DNA from: Thioflexithrix psekupsensis
GTDB taxonomy: Bacteria > Pseudomonadota > Gammaproteobacteria > Beggiatoales > Beggiatoaceae
Assembly (NCBI RefSeq): GCF_002149925.1
Contig: NZ_MSLT01000023.1
Coordinates: 806,001-870,000, forward strand
Direction: 5' to 3'
DNA length: 64,000 bases
The notes below the pieces were generated by a model, which did not search any database, had not been told where the DNA came from, and saw only the letters and a list, made by a program, of their open reading frames with translations. The position numbers and the translations under genes were made by a program. Positions 45,682 through 54,689 of this stretch are shown piece after piece (positions within the stretch are counted from its first letter, which is position 1; every line of letters begins with the position of its first letter).

Positions 45682-46866
45682 TCAAGGATGCAAATAAAGC
45701 GGCAAACGCACCGTAAAAACGCTACCCTGATGTAATTGGCTTTCTACGCTCACTTCGCCTTGTAAAATGGTGCAGTAATGCCGACAAATGGATAAACCCA
45801 AACCCGTCCCGCCATATTGCCGTGTAGAAGAACTATCGACTTGACTAAATGGCTTAAAAATCATTTCTAAATGCTCAGGCGCAATGCCAATTCCTGTATC
45901 AGAAACTGTAAAAATAATCAGCGTTTCTGTGCGTTCAACCGATAAAGTAATTTTGCCTTCACGAGTAAATTTTGCAGCGTTACTCAATAAATTTAATAAA
46001 ATCTGCTGTAATTTCACAGGATCACTGTACAATTTACCGCAATTCGGATCACAATTCACTTCTAATTGATTGCTGCCTAATGTGGGTTTTATTACCGTAA
46101 TCATTTCTTCCACCAAATGACCCACATCCAATTCCACTAAACGCAATTCCGTTTTTTCTGCTTCGATTTTAGCAATATCCAATACATCGCTAATTAAGGT
46201 TAATAATTGTTTGGCGGCGGTTTGGATTTTTTCTAAATCATCAACAATTTCATTCGGCTGCATTTCGGGTGCATCTTCACGCAACAAATCCGTATAACCA
46301 ATAATTGCATTTAATGGCGTGCGCAATTCATGACTCATATTCGCCAGAAAAACACTTTTTGCTCGATTGGCACTTTCAGCCGCAGCGCGAGCTTGTTCAT
46401 TTTCACGATTGCGTTTTTCTAATTCTTGGGCATGAGCCTGCAATTGTTGCTGCAAACGACGGAATTTTAAATGCGTATTAACTCGCGCTAAAACTTCTTC
46501 ATGTTGAAAAGGTTTAGTGACATAATCTACTGCACCTAATGAAAAACCTTTAACTTTATCTAAAGTATCGGCTAATGCAGTCATAAAAATAATAGGAATT
46601 TCTCTGGTTTCTCGCTGTGATTTTAATTTTTCACAGACTTCAAAACCGTCCATTCCGGGCATCATGACATCTAATAAAATTAAATCAGGACTGGCATATT
46701 CTGCCCGCTGAATTGCACTTTTACCGTCTTTTGCCACCAATACCTTAAATCCTTCCGTATTAAGGAAATTAAACAATACGCTGACATTCGCAGGCGTATC
46801 ATCGACAATTAACAGCGTCCCTTTACTGGCGATTTCGTCGCTGGGTGCAAGCGTTGCAGCATTCAT
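45682..46866 (-). CDS. response regulator-histidine kinase hybrid
   Basis: 394 residues, no membrane span. The receiver domain (about 17-135) has Asp in LLDVMMPGMDG and Lys in YVTKPF. A coiled-coil linker (about 140-170) leads to HisKA with phospho-His in FLANMSHELRTPLNAIIGYTDLL. The HATPase has NLLSNAAKF, DTGIGI and GTGLGLSI. It overlaps the membrane hybrid kinase gene by 4 bp, so the two form an operon and probably a phosphorelay. It is a paralogue of the gene at 30.6 kb. Confidence 0.87.
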   Translation of the reverse strand: MNAATLAPSDEIASKGTLLIVDDTPANVSVLFNFLNTEGFKVLVAKDGKSAIQRAEYASPDLILLDVMMPGMDGFEVCEKLKSQRETREIPIIFMTALADTLDKVKGFSLGAVDYVTKPFQHEEVLARVNTHLKFRRLQQQLQAHAQELEKRNRENEQARAAAESANRAKSVFLANMSHELRTPLNAIIGYTDLLREDAPEMQPNEIVDDLEKIQTAAKQLLTLISDVLDIAKIEAEKTELRLVELDVGHLVEEMITVIKPTLGSNQLEVNCDPNCGKLYSDPVKLQQILLNLLSNAAKFTREGKITLSVERTETLIIFTVSDTGIGIAPEHLEMIFKPFSQVDSSSTRQYGGTGLGLSICRHYCTILQGEVSVESQLHQGSVFTVRLPLYLHP

Positions 46867-49800
46867 GAATGTGTCCCCCTGTAAGAATCAATGCGTTCAC
46901 AAATTTCGTCCATTTCAAAACCACGCGCTAATACACGTAATTCTTCAAAAAAATGGAGATGTGTGGGTGGTGCTATTTTTTTAAATTCGCCAATATTTTC
47001 TAGCAGCGCGCTAACATCTCCCATCATGGCATTTTCATATAAAATATTGGCTTGTTCGGGAGTTAATGCACTGGATTCGTCAATGGGTTTATTTTCTTCA
47101 ATCGTATCTTTTAAATCAAGACGATCTTTCTCCATTAAAGTGGGAGAAATCGTCTCATAAATCCAAGTTAATTTCAGTTGTTTTTGCAATTCTTTTAACA
47201 ACACATCGGCTTGAATGGGTTTAGGTAAAAACACATTACAACCCGCCTCCAAACTCTGTGCTTGATCCTGCTCAAAAACACTGGCAGAAACCGCTAAAAC
47301 CGGCAAATCCACAAACGCCACAGATTGGCGCAATTGGCGCACCATTTCAAAACCATCCAACACCGGCATCACCAAATCCGTTAAAACAGCATCTGGACGT
47401 GATACTTTAATTTTAGCCAAAGCCTGCGCGCCTTGCTCGGCTGTTTCTACTTGAAACCCTAAAGGCTGTAATAAATTCACTAATACAGAGCGATTTTCAG
47501 CCCGATCATCGACGATTAATAATCGCTTAGGAGCTTCTCTAAAACCAACAATGACTTGGGGGGGAGCTTGTTTAGATTTGATCAAATGAGACACTTGAGG
47601 CGCAGGTAATGTTAAGGTAAAGCAACTGCCTTGTCCCAATTGACTGCGTAAGGTTAATTGTCCCCGCATCATCTCCACTAAACGACGAGTAATGGTTAAG
47701 CCTAATCCTGTGCCTTCCGACTTAAAAGCCGCATGACCGACTTGCTGAAAAGGTAAGAAAATGCGCTCTTGATCACTTTCAGCAATACCTTGCCCTGTAT
47801 CGAAAATTTCAAACGTTAAAGAACCGTTATAATAACCCACTTTTAATGTCACGCCACCTTCGTGAGTAAATTTAACGGCATTGCCTAATAAATTCATTAA
47901 AATTTGTCGTAATCTTTTCTCATCTGCATGAACTCCCAAAGGTAAAGCCGTCACCGCCTCATAAATAAAGGCAATACCTTTTTGTTCCGCACGGATTTTA
48001 AAGACTTCAACCAGCGTACTAATAAAGTCCAATAAATCAAAATCAACACAATATAATTCAATACTATCCGCTTCGATTTTCGACAAATCTAAAATATCAT
48101 TAATCAACGTCAATAAATAATCACCGCTACGCTGAATAATTTGCACGCCCTCGCGTTGTTTTTCTGACAATTGACGGTCGCGTAATAAAATTTGTGCATA
48201 ACCCAAAATTCCATTTAATGGCGTGCGCAATTCATGACTCATATTGGCGAGAAATCTACTTTTAGCGCGATTGGCGGTTTCAGCGGCGATTTTTGCTTGT
48301 TCTAATGCGCTTTCAGTGCGTTTTCTTTCCGTAATGTCCTGCGCCATGCCCAATAAACCAATCACATCATCTTGGACATTATGTAGCGGCAATTTACAAA
48401 TTTCGGCATAACCCATCGTGCCATCGGCACGGGCATATTCTTCGATATAATATTCTCCTTGATCAACCTGCATAATCCGTTGTTCTCGCTCGAAAAATGT
48501 AGGAGCTTGCTCTTGCCAATGCAAATCAAAATCCGTTTTTCCTAATAATTCCTCAGGGGAATTAACACCCGCTGTTTGCGCAAATATTTTATTACAACCG
48601 AGAAAACGACTCTGCCGATCTTTCCAAAAAATATAATGCGGAATATTCTCAATCACCACACTTAATAACACTTGTTGTTCTTGCAAGCGTTGATTAGCGT
48701 AATAACGTTCACTAATATCACGAGCAATGGCAATAATAATGGTACGATTGGGATTTAATTGTACCCGTTGCGCTTTAATTTCGGTGGGAAATTCGCTATT
48801 ATCGGCGCGACGATTGCGCGTTTCAAAGGTCATCGATTCTTTTTCTCCCGTTAATACGGGCAGTTCAAAAACATCTCCCTGATTAGCCACGCCCACATCC
48901 ACATCTTTAGGCGATTTGCCTATCAATTCTTCAGCCGAATAACCCAATTGTCGCGCTGCACCTTCATTCACATAAAGAAAAGAATAATGATTTGAATCCA
49001 ATAAATAAACACCATCTTCTAATAAATCTAAACAGGTTTTAAATTGCTTTAATTCTTCAGTGGTTTGCAGCAGTATTTTGGTTTTTTCGGTTAATTCAAT
49101 ATTTTGCTTAATCTGCTCTTGTTCTCGCTGTTGCAACATATTAATATGCGCTTGAATAAGCTGCACCATTCCATTAAAAGTTAAAGCCAATTCAGCAATT
49201 TCATCTTTCCCCTTAATGGGAATCGATAAATGATTAAAATCTCCTGTTCCTACTTTAACCACAGCATTGCGCAAATCTCGTAATGGTTGCACTAAACGAT
49301 TGGTTAAGAAAAATAACAAAATAAACCCAATAATTAACCCTAATCCTCCCGCAAAAATCACTTGATTGCGTAAATGTTGATTGGCTGCAAAAGCCTGTTC
49401 TTGCGGATATTGCATAATTAAACGCCAATCATTACCTTTAAAACTTAAATAACCTCGTTCTTGCGATAACACATAAAAATAATCTTTGCCTAAAAATTGT
49501 GGTAATTCTGACGCTTCTTTAACTGAAATTTTCCGTTTAAAATAACCCAATGCTGCCTTATTATCATATAACACCTGTCCATCACGTTCTACCAATAAAA
49601 CGCGAGTTTGTGCAGAAGATTCATGCTGAGACAGCCCTTGATTTAACAAATGATACAACACTTCGATAGGTACTTTTGCCACCACCGCGCCCCAAAAATG
49701 CCCCAGAATATCATAGACAGGGGCTGCAAAAACCAGCACCGTCGTCTGTAAATGCGCGTCATAAACGATTTCACGCCCCGAACTCATCTCACCATGCTCG

Positions 49801-50210
49801 TAGACACTGCGTATCCACTCAGAGGGCGCGGCTTTTTCTCCTAGGCCGTTGCCAGCGGTGTCTGCTATTTTGTGCTGGCGATAATCATAAACAGAAATTG
49901 CACTATAAATTTGATAAAATTCTAAAAATTGTTGTAACTTTATGGTCAATGCTTTTGTTTTTTCTCCCCGATTCACATCGGGTAAAATTTCTGACACACT
50001 AAGTGCCATCAATTGGGTATCGGCTTGACGTTCAAATAAAATCCGATCCATCGTGTCTAATAAATAATCAGCACGTTCTTGCAAATGGGTTTGGATTTGT
50101 TCAGCCGTAATTTTTTGTCCCGTTTGATATAAATAATGTCCAATGGGTAAAACCATCACCAGAGTAAAAATAAAATAAAACCAAATAATCTTGCTGGCAA
50201 AGCGCATCAT
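46863..50210 (-). CDS. membrane hybrid sensor kinase (cache-HAMP-PAS-PAS-HK-REC)
   Basis: About 1115 residues from the ATG at 50210, which follows caaggagaga. A membrane helix near the start is followed by an extracytoplasmic cache-like sensor (about 30-280), a second helix (VIFAGGLGLIIGFILLFFLT) and a HAMP region. Two PAS domains (the second with a PAC-like WQEQAPTFFEREQRIM...GLLGMAQDITERKR) lead to HisKA (FLANMSHELRTPLNGILGYAQ). Then come HATPase (NLLGNAVKF, DTGQGI, GTGLGLTI), a receiver domain (VLTDLVMPVLDGFEM, FLPKPI) and a short helical tail that may be an incomplete Hpt-like region. An upstream in-frame ATG at 50333 is less likely. It lies next to, and divergent from, an exported-protein pair. 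Confidence 0.85.
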   Translation of the reverse strand: MMRFASKIIWFYFIFTLVMVLPIGHYLYQTGQKITAEQIQTHLQERADYLLDTMDRILFERQADTQLMALSVSEILPDVNRGEKTKALTIKLQQFLEFYQIYSAISVYDYRQHKIADTAGNGLGEKAAPSEWIRSVYEHGEMSSGREIVYDAHLQTTVLVFAAPVYDILGHFWGAVVAKVPIEVLYHLLNQGLSQHESSAQTRVLLVERDGQVLYDNKAALGYFKRKISVKEASELPQFLGKDYFYVLSQERGYLSFKGNDWRLIMQYPQEQAFAANQHLRNQVIFAGGLGLIIGFILLFFLTNRLVQPLRDLRNAVVKVGTGDFNHLSIPIKGKDEIAELALTFNGMVQLIQAHINMLQQREQEQIKQNIELTEKTKILLQTTEELKQFKTCLDLLEDGVYLLDSNHYSFLYVNEGAARQLGYSAEELIGKSPKDVDVGVANQGDVFELPVLTGEKESMTFETRNRRADNSEFPTEIKAQRVQLNPNRTIIIAIARDISERYYANQRLQEQQVLLSVVIENIPHYIFWKDRQSRFLGCNKIFAQTAGVNSPEELLGKTDFDLHWQEQAPTFFEREQRIMQVDQGEYYIEEYARADGTMGYAEICKLPLHNVQDDVIGLLGMAQDITERKRTESALEQAKIAAETANRAKSRFLANMSHELRTPLNGILGYAQILLRDRQLSEKQREGVQIIQRSGDYLLTLINDILDLSKIEADSIELYCVDFDLLDFISTLVEVFKIRAEQKGIAFIYEAVTALPLGVHADEKRLRQILMNLLGNAVKFTHEGGVTLKVGYYNGSLTFEIFDTGQGIAESDQERIFLPFQQVGHAAFKSEGTGLGLTITRRLVEMMRGQLTLRSQLGQGSCFTLTLPAPQVSHLIKSKQAPPQVIVGFREAPKRLLIVDDRAENRSVLVNLLQPLGFQVETAEQGAQALAKIKVSRPDAVLTDLVMPVLDGFEMVRQLRQSVAFVDLPVLAVSASVFEQDQAQSLEAGCNVFLPKPIQADVLLKELQKQLKLTWIYETISPTLMEKDRLDLKDTIEENKPIDESSALTPEQANILYENAMMGDVSALLENIGEFKKIAPPTHLHFFEELRVLARGFEMDEICERIDSYRGTHS

Positions 50211-50410
50211 TCTCTCCTTGTTTGATTTTGCTTTAATGACATGCAAAAGTTGATCATTCCAGTGGTTCAAAGAAAATATCCTATTTTGTATTGATGAGTA
50301 AAAAAACAAATCCAATAACAACAATATAGGCAATGCCTTACGTCTATTATTTCAACGACTCATCCTGTCTTTTCCTAAAAACGGAACGAATATCAATGAT
50401 GGATTTAATC

Positions 50411-51172
50411 ATGAATACTCAATACCTATGGTTCAAGGTTTTAATCATTCTTTTTTTAAGTGGCAACGGGCTTGCGGCGGAGGATAACGTTTTACTAGAA
50501 AATGATCCGTCTTTACCGCAATCTAACTTATTGCTCGATCCAGCAGAACTTAACTCGATTCGCAATGAGCAAATTTATCCTTTTTATGTGCCTATTGAGC
50601 GGATGGTGGATATTAACTTTATCCAGCAACAATTACAAGTTAATTACACCCTACAAATGGCGAAACACATTGTACATTTACTGAATCATTATCAAAATAC
50701 GGAAAATTTACCTGTGCCTGCGGATGAAATGAAAATATGGCAAGAAAATCTGCTAAAAAATGATCCATTTATTGAGCGCATTGATTACATGGAGAAACAT
50801 TATTTAGTGTTTATTTTAAAAAGCACATCTCCTGTTATTGAGAATTTACAAGGTAAAGAAATTCGTTATGAATACTATGAAAATCAATGGTCGCCTAGCT
50901 GGTCATTATCAGAATTACTTGATTTAGAAGCCTCTGATCAAAAGGCAGGTATTAGCGAACCACCAGAAATTTCTCCACCTGCTTCTCCATCAGATTCTCC
51001 ATCATTTTCTATTAGCTTATTTCCTGCGCCAATTGACTTTTTTTATTCTATGGGTATTATTACCGATTATTGCCGTAATCCTATGGGTTATATTTATCCT
51101 AAGGAGGGCATGGTTTCGGATCAGGCATGGTGTCCTATATGGCATTCTGCGGTTATGCCTTTGCAGGATTAA
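50411..51172 (+). CDS. exported protein of unknown function
   Basis: About 253 residues from the ATG at 50411. Signal peptide FKVLIILFLSGNGLAAED, a helical region (about 60-140), a Pro/Ser-rich stretch (SEPPEISPPASPSDSPSF), and a C-terminal Cys-containing part (TDYCRNPMGYIYPK...QAWCPIWHSAV). It resembles no family I know. In-frame ATGs upstream (50333, 50393, 50396) would put residues before the signal peptide. It ends just before the TPS exoprotein gene, so it may be cotranscribed and functionally linked to it. Confidence 0.55.
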   Translation: MNTQYLWFKVLIILFLSGNGLAAEDNVLLENDPSLPQSNLLLDPAELNSIRNEQIYPFYVPIERMVDINFIQQQLQVNYTLQMAKHIVHLLNHYQNTENLPVPADEMKIWQENLLKNDPFIERIDYMEKHYLVFILKSTSPVIENLQGKEIRYEYYENQWSPSWSLSELLDLEASDQKAGISEPPEISPPASPSDSPSFSISLFPAPIDFFYSMGIITDYCRNPMGYIYPKEGMVSDQAWCPIWHSAVMPLQD

Positions 51173-51174
51173 AA

Positions 51175-53016
51175 ATGATGAGCAGAATAAAATGGATAGG
51201 GCTTGTCATAATGGGTTTATTTTGCATCACATTACAAGCCCAAATTCATGTAGAATCTAGTTCAGGCACAGAAGTTATTTTAAATGCACCCGAAATGCAA
51301 TTACCTGAAACATTTGGAAAAGTAGTGGATAATACTTTATTTCATCGCTTCAATTATTTTAACCTGCATTCAGGGCAACATTTAATTTTTACAGGTTCTC
51401 CCCATTTAACCCAAGTGATTGCTCAAGTGAGCGGATCAGAACCTGCTTTTATTCATGGTACATTAAGCACTCAATTACCGAATGCTCATCTTTATTTTTT
51501 AAGTCCAAATGGTATTTTTATTGGAGAACAAGCGCGTTTTGAATGGCCAAAAGGGATTTATTTAACAACGGCTGATTATTTAATTTTTCCTACAGGTGAT
51601 ATAATTTCAACTCATTCCGAATTAGAAAATACTATTTTGCAGATTGCTTCTCCTGTTGAATTTGGATTTTTAAACGATAATAAAGCCAATATCACCTTAC
51701 AAAATGCTCAATTAAATTTAAGTGACGCACAACATTTTACATTAATAGCCAATCAAGTGAATATCGAAGACAGTCAAATAAAAATAAATTCAGGGCAAAT
51801 CACATTAAAAGCGCATTCCGTACCAGAAAATGCCCAAGGTCACATTACACTTTCTCGTTCCACTTTAAATACCAGTGGTGAAACAGGGGGATTGATTGAA
51901 ATAACAGGCTCGCAATTAACGATTCATGACAGCACATTAGCCACCAGAACGCAGGGTGCAGGTGATATTTCAATGGAAACAGGTATTCGTTTATTTGCTG
52001 ATGAAATGATACTGACTCATTATAGTTTATTAGACAGCAGCACTTTAGGAAAGGGCAATAGTGGAGATATTCATATTAATGCCACTCATTCGCTGCAATT
52101 AAACGAATATAGTAAAATTGCCAATACGGTAGGAGATGGTTTTTATACGGCTCAGGGAACGGGGGGAAATATTGTCATCAATACCGAAAAATTAGCCTTA
52201 CAATTAGGCAGCGTGATTCAAACAGGCGCAGGAGCTTTTTTACAAGCCAATAGTGGTAATGCAGGGAATATTCAAATCAATGCCCATGATTTAACATTAA
52301 CTCAACTCAGCTCATTAATTACTTCAACTCTTAGCGATGGAAAAGGTGGAGATATTGATTTGCACATAAAACAATTACGACTTGATAATGCGGCTATCAT
52401 TGCCAGTAGTTTAGGCATTGGAGATACGGGAAAAGTGCAAATTGATGCTGAGGAAATAAATCTGGATAATATTAGCGTTATTTCCACTCGATCTTTAAAT
52501 GCAGGAGGGGGAGATATTTCTTTATTCATTAAAAATAAATTATTACTTTTTGACAGTGCTATTACCACCACCGCTCGCGGTTCAGCAATGAGAGACAGTG
52601 CAGGAAATATTTATATTAATAAGCCCACTTTTATCGTCTTAGATAACGGTGAAATTTTCGCCAGTGCTTTAGCTGGAGATGGTGGAAATATTGATTTAAA
52701 AAGTGATTATTTTTTATCGCGCAATAGTCGCTTAGATGCTTCTTCTGCTTTAGGGATAGATGGAAACATTCACATTGATTCTCCCGTTATCGATATTGCT
52801 TCAGATTTGGCTATTTTAACGCAACACTATGCCAATCCGACTATTTGGTTAGATAAACGCTGCACGGGAAATTTAGAAGCCTATTTTAATAGCTTAGTTT
52901 ACTCTCCTTATGATATATTGCCGTTATCGCCTTATGGTTTATTGCATTCTATTCGCTTGTCTTCTTTCGAGCCTGATTTTAAAATGCTGCGTAAAAGTAT
53001 TGATCCTTGCGAATAA
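51175..53016 (+). CDS. filamentous-haemagglutinin-type (TPS domain) exoprotein
   Basis: About 613 residues. A signal peptide (MSRIKWIGLVIMGLFCITLQAQ) precedes the TPS secretion domain, with FNYFNLHSGQHLIFTG and LYFLSPNGIFIGEQARFEW, the NPNG-like signature. A right-handed beta-helix stretch of repeated GGNIxIN / GDIHINA turns then runs to about residue 530. The C-terminus has two Cys (DKRCTGNLEAYF and IDPCE). TPS exoproteins are exported by an outer-membrane TpsB partner; none is present in the window. It is short for the group, and an adhesin or surface role is inferred. aggattaaaaATGATG supports the start at 51175 or 51178. Confidence 0.8.
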   Translation: MMSRIKWIGLVIMGLFCITLQAQIHVESSSGTEVILNAPEMQLPETFGKVVDNTLFHRFNYFNLHSGQHLIFTGSPHLTQVIAQVSGSEPAFIHGTLSTQLPNAHLYFLSPNGIFIGEQARFEWPKGIYLTTADYLIFPTGDIISTHSELENTILQIASPVEFGFLNDNKANITLQNAQLNLSDAQHFTLIANQVNIEDSQIKINSGQITLKAHSVPENAQGHITLSRSTLNTSGETGGLIEITGSQLTIHDSTLATRTQGAGDISMETGIRLFADEMILTHYSLLDSSTLGKGNSGDIHINATHSLQLNEYSKIANTVGDGFYTAQGTGGNIVINTEKLALQLGSVIQTGAGAFLQANSGNAGNIQINAHDLTLTQLSSLITSTLSDGKGGDIDLHIKQLRLDNAAIIASSLGIGDTGKVQIDAEEINLDNISVISTRSLNAGGGDISLFIKNKLLLFDSAITTTARGSAMRDSAGNIYINKPTFIVLDNGEIFASALAGDGGNIDLKSDYFLSRNSRLDASSALGIDGNIHIDSPVIDIASDLAILTQHYANPTIWLDKRCTGNLEAYFNSLVYSPYDILPLSPYGLLHSIRLSSFEPDFKMLRKSIDPCE

Positions 53017-53062
53017 CATTGGCATCATTAGAACTTAAATTTTATCTTGAGAAAAAATAACC

Positions 53063-53377
53063 ATGCACTATTTATTAAATTCGCCTGTTTTAACCGCCTA
53101 TGGGCAATATGTTTTTGAAGCCATTGCCTTAACAGAAGCCAAAGAATGGGCAAAAAATTCTTTTATTTCTGCGATTGGACACGCGGCCACCGCAGAATTA
53201 TTATCGGTGTTATTAGAAGTGGAAGTGTCGGTTAATCGGGTGCGTATTGAAATGGAAATGGGAGATGAGGCTTTAGTGTTTCGCCTATTAACCAGAATGG
53301 AAGAAGGGCGAGTTTTTAGTCGAGAAGAAATTGCACAATTACCGTTTGAATTTGGGTTATTAAAAAAACAAGGTTAG
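53063..53377 (+). CDS. DUF1874 (STIV B116-like) protein, possible ring nuclease
   Basis: 104 residues matching the DUF1874 pattern: MHYLLNSPVLTAYGQYVFEAI, FISAIGHAATAELLSVLLEVEVSVNRVRIEMEMGDEALVFRL, and LPFEFGLLKKQG. The family includes archaeal-virus protein B116 and AcrIII-1, and bacterial Crn2, which break cyclic tetra-adenylate made by type III CRISPR systems. The His in SAIGHAAT (His40) corresponds to the catalytic His of AcrIII-1. No CRISPR array or cas gene is in the window, so a host target is not visible. Whether this member cuts cA4 is inference. Confidence 0.75.
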   Translation: MHYLLNSPVLTAYGQYVFEAIALTEAKEWAKNSFISAIGHAATAELLSVLLEVEVSVNRVRIEMEMGDEALVFRLLTRMEEGRVFSREEIAQLPFEFGLLKKQG

Positions 53378-53508
53378 AAATGTTTTTTTTGAAAAGGCAA
53401 TGGATCGTTATGCTGGCTATCAAGCCATTTTACGTAGGCTTTTTTTAATTCATCTTCACTGGCATTTCTCGCAACGCCCAATATTTCGTAATAATCTCAT
53501 TTCGACAT
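53374..53508 (-). pseudogene. decayed DnaJ J-domain fragment
   Basis: Reading the minus strand from an ATG at 53508 gives MSK-stop-DYYEILGVARNASEDELKKAY, the start of DnaJ with a TGA where Arg is normal, then WLDSQHND in place of the HPD loop region and a stop at 53374. Only about 44 codons remain. A C-to-T change in CGA explains the stop, and the missing HPD makes it non-functional. It overlaps the last codons of the DUF1874 gene. It is probably a relic of a duplicated or transferred dnaJ piece. Confidence 0.7.
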
Positions 53509-53579
53509 AATTAAATTAACTATAAGGGTTTGGAATGGGTTAATTGGGTTATTCTAAAATGGGAAGTTTTAAAAATTGT

Positions 53580-54689
53580 TTAATATTCTTTGGTCTCTAT
53601 ATTGAATTCAATGCGGCTTTGCAAAACAATTTCTTCAATCACACCGACTCCCTTACCTGCTGCAATGACTTGCTCAAATATTTCTACAAGTCTTGGTATA
53701 TTAATAATTTCCTCTATGGACTCAATGTATTTTTTTACAATGGTTTTGATTTGATAGATAGCTTCTGCCTGATGTGTTATTTTTTGCAGCAAATCACTTG
53801 TGGACTCACTTGTTTTTATAACAAATGTAATGGGATAGCGTTGTATTTTATCAATATCCAAAAAATATTTTTTTACATCAACCGTTTCTGTCACTTGGAA
53901 AAATCGGCCAAGCGGTTTCATTACAAAATCAATTCCTCCATCATTAGCATTAGTTCTGCCTGTTTTATAAAGAATAAGTGACTCTTCCACTATGTCTTCT
54001 GTTGACCATCCCCAATATATTTTTTGTTCCGCATAATACTGTTTTAGAATAGAAAAACTGACAATTTCAAAAATACGAGCGTCAATATTTGGCTGAAAAA
54101 GTTCTTTAATAAATTGAATGGCTTTTTCTGGTGATTTTTCTTGAATTGCCATTATCTCTTGACAGTAAGCCATAAATTCAGAAAATGCCTGTTGTTTTGC
54201 TGCAATATAAGCCTCAATAATTTCTTTAATAGATAATGCAAGGTTAATTTGGTCAAAGATGATTAAGTTTTCATTAATCCAATACCTGTTGCTTTCCACA
54301 TCTCTAATAATGGGTAAGTATTCACAATGTGGAAAATATTTTTTAAACTCTTCATTAAGACGATGGTTTAAAGCATGGTTTTGTAGTTTGCTACCAAAAG
54401 CTAATTCACGTTGTCGGCGAAATAAATCTGTAAATTTAGCACCTTCATAGTCAGAATAATTACCATTATTATCAAAATTTTTGCTAAGATAATCTTCAAT
54501 TAAAACGTATATTGCATAATGATTAGCAAATGCCGCTCTTGATTTAGAACCACGGTTTGCTGCTTTTGTTTTTTTATTAAGATATTGGATTATTTCACTT
54601 TTACTTAGAACTTCCTCACCGCGTCCTTGAGTGTTGTGATCAAGAATAGAGATAATTTTATCAGTAAAGTTATGTTTATCAATTCGCAT
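53580..54689 (-). CDS. type II restriction endonuclease (candidate)
   Basis: About 369 residues from the ATG at 54689. A mostly helical N-terminal part (about 1-200) precedes a C-terminal region with FEIVSFSILKQYYAEQK and NDGGIDFVMKPLGRFFQVTETVDVKKY. The GGID...xVTE arrangement looks like the PD-(D/E)XK core of Mrr-like or type II enzymes. It overlaps the end of the DNA methylase gene by 11 bp, so the two are translated together; a restriction enzyme is the natural partner. An upstream ATG (54734) would overlap more. The call rests on gene context and fold pattern, and the specificity is assumed to match the methylase. Confidence 0.7.
   Translation of the reverse strand: MRIDKHNFTDKIISILDHNTQGRGEEVLSKSEIIQYLNKKTKAANRGSKSRAAFANHYAIYVLIEDYLSKNFDNNGNYSDYEGAKFTDLFRRQRELAFGSKLQNHALNHRLNEEFKKYFPHCEYLPIIRDVESNRYWINENLIIFDQINLALSIKEIIEAYIAAKQQAFSEFMAYCQEIMAIQEKSPEKAIQFIKELFQPNIDARIFEIVSFSILKQYYAEQKIYWGWSTEDIVEESLILYKTGRTNANDGGIDFVMKPLGRFFQVTETVDVKKYFLDIDKIQRYPITFVIKTSESTSDLLQKITHQAEAIYQIKTIVKKYIESIEEIINIPRLVEIFEQVIAAGKGVGVIEEIVLQSRIEFNIETKEY

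Noticed and set aside
44650-53508. Recoding of TGA as an amino acid, suggested by TGA in the transposase and J-domain relic
   Set aside because: Many intact genes here end at TGA (for example recJ and the PfkB kinase), and both cases are single-base changes in mobile or decayed sequence.
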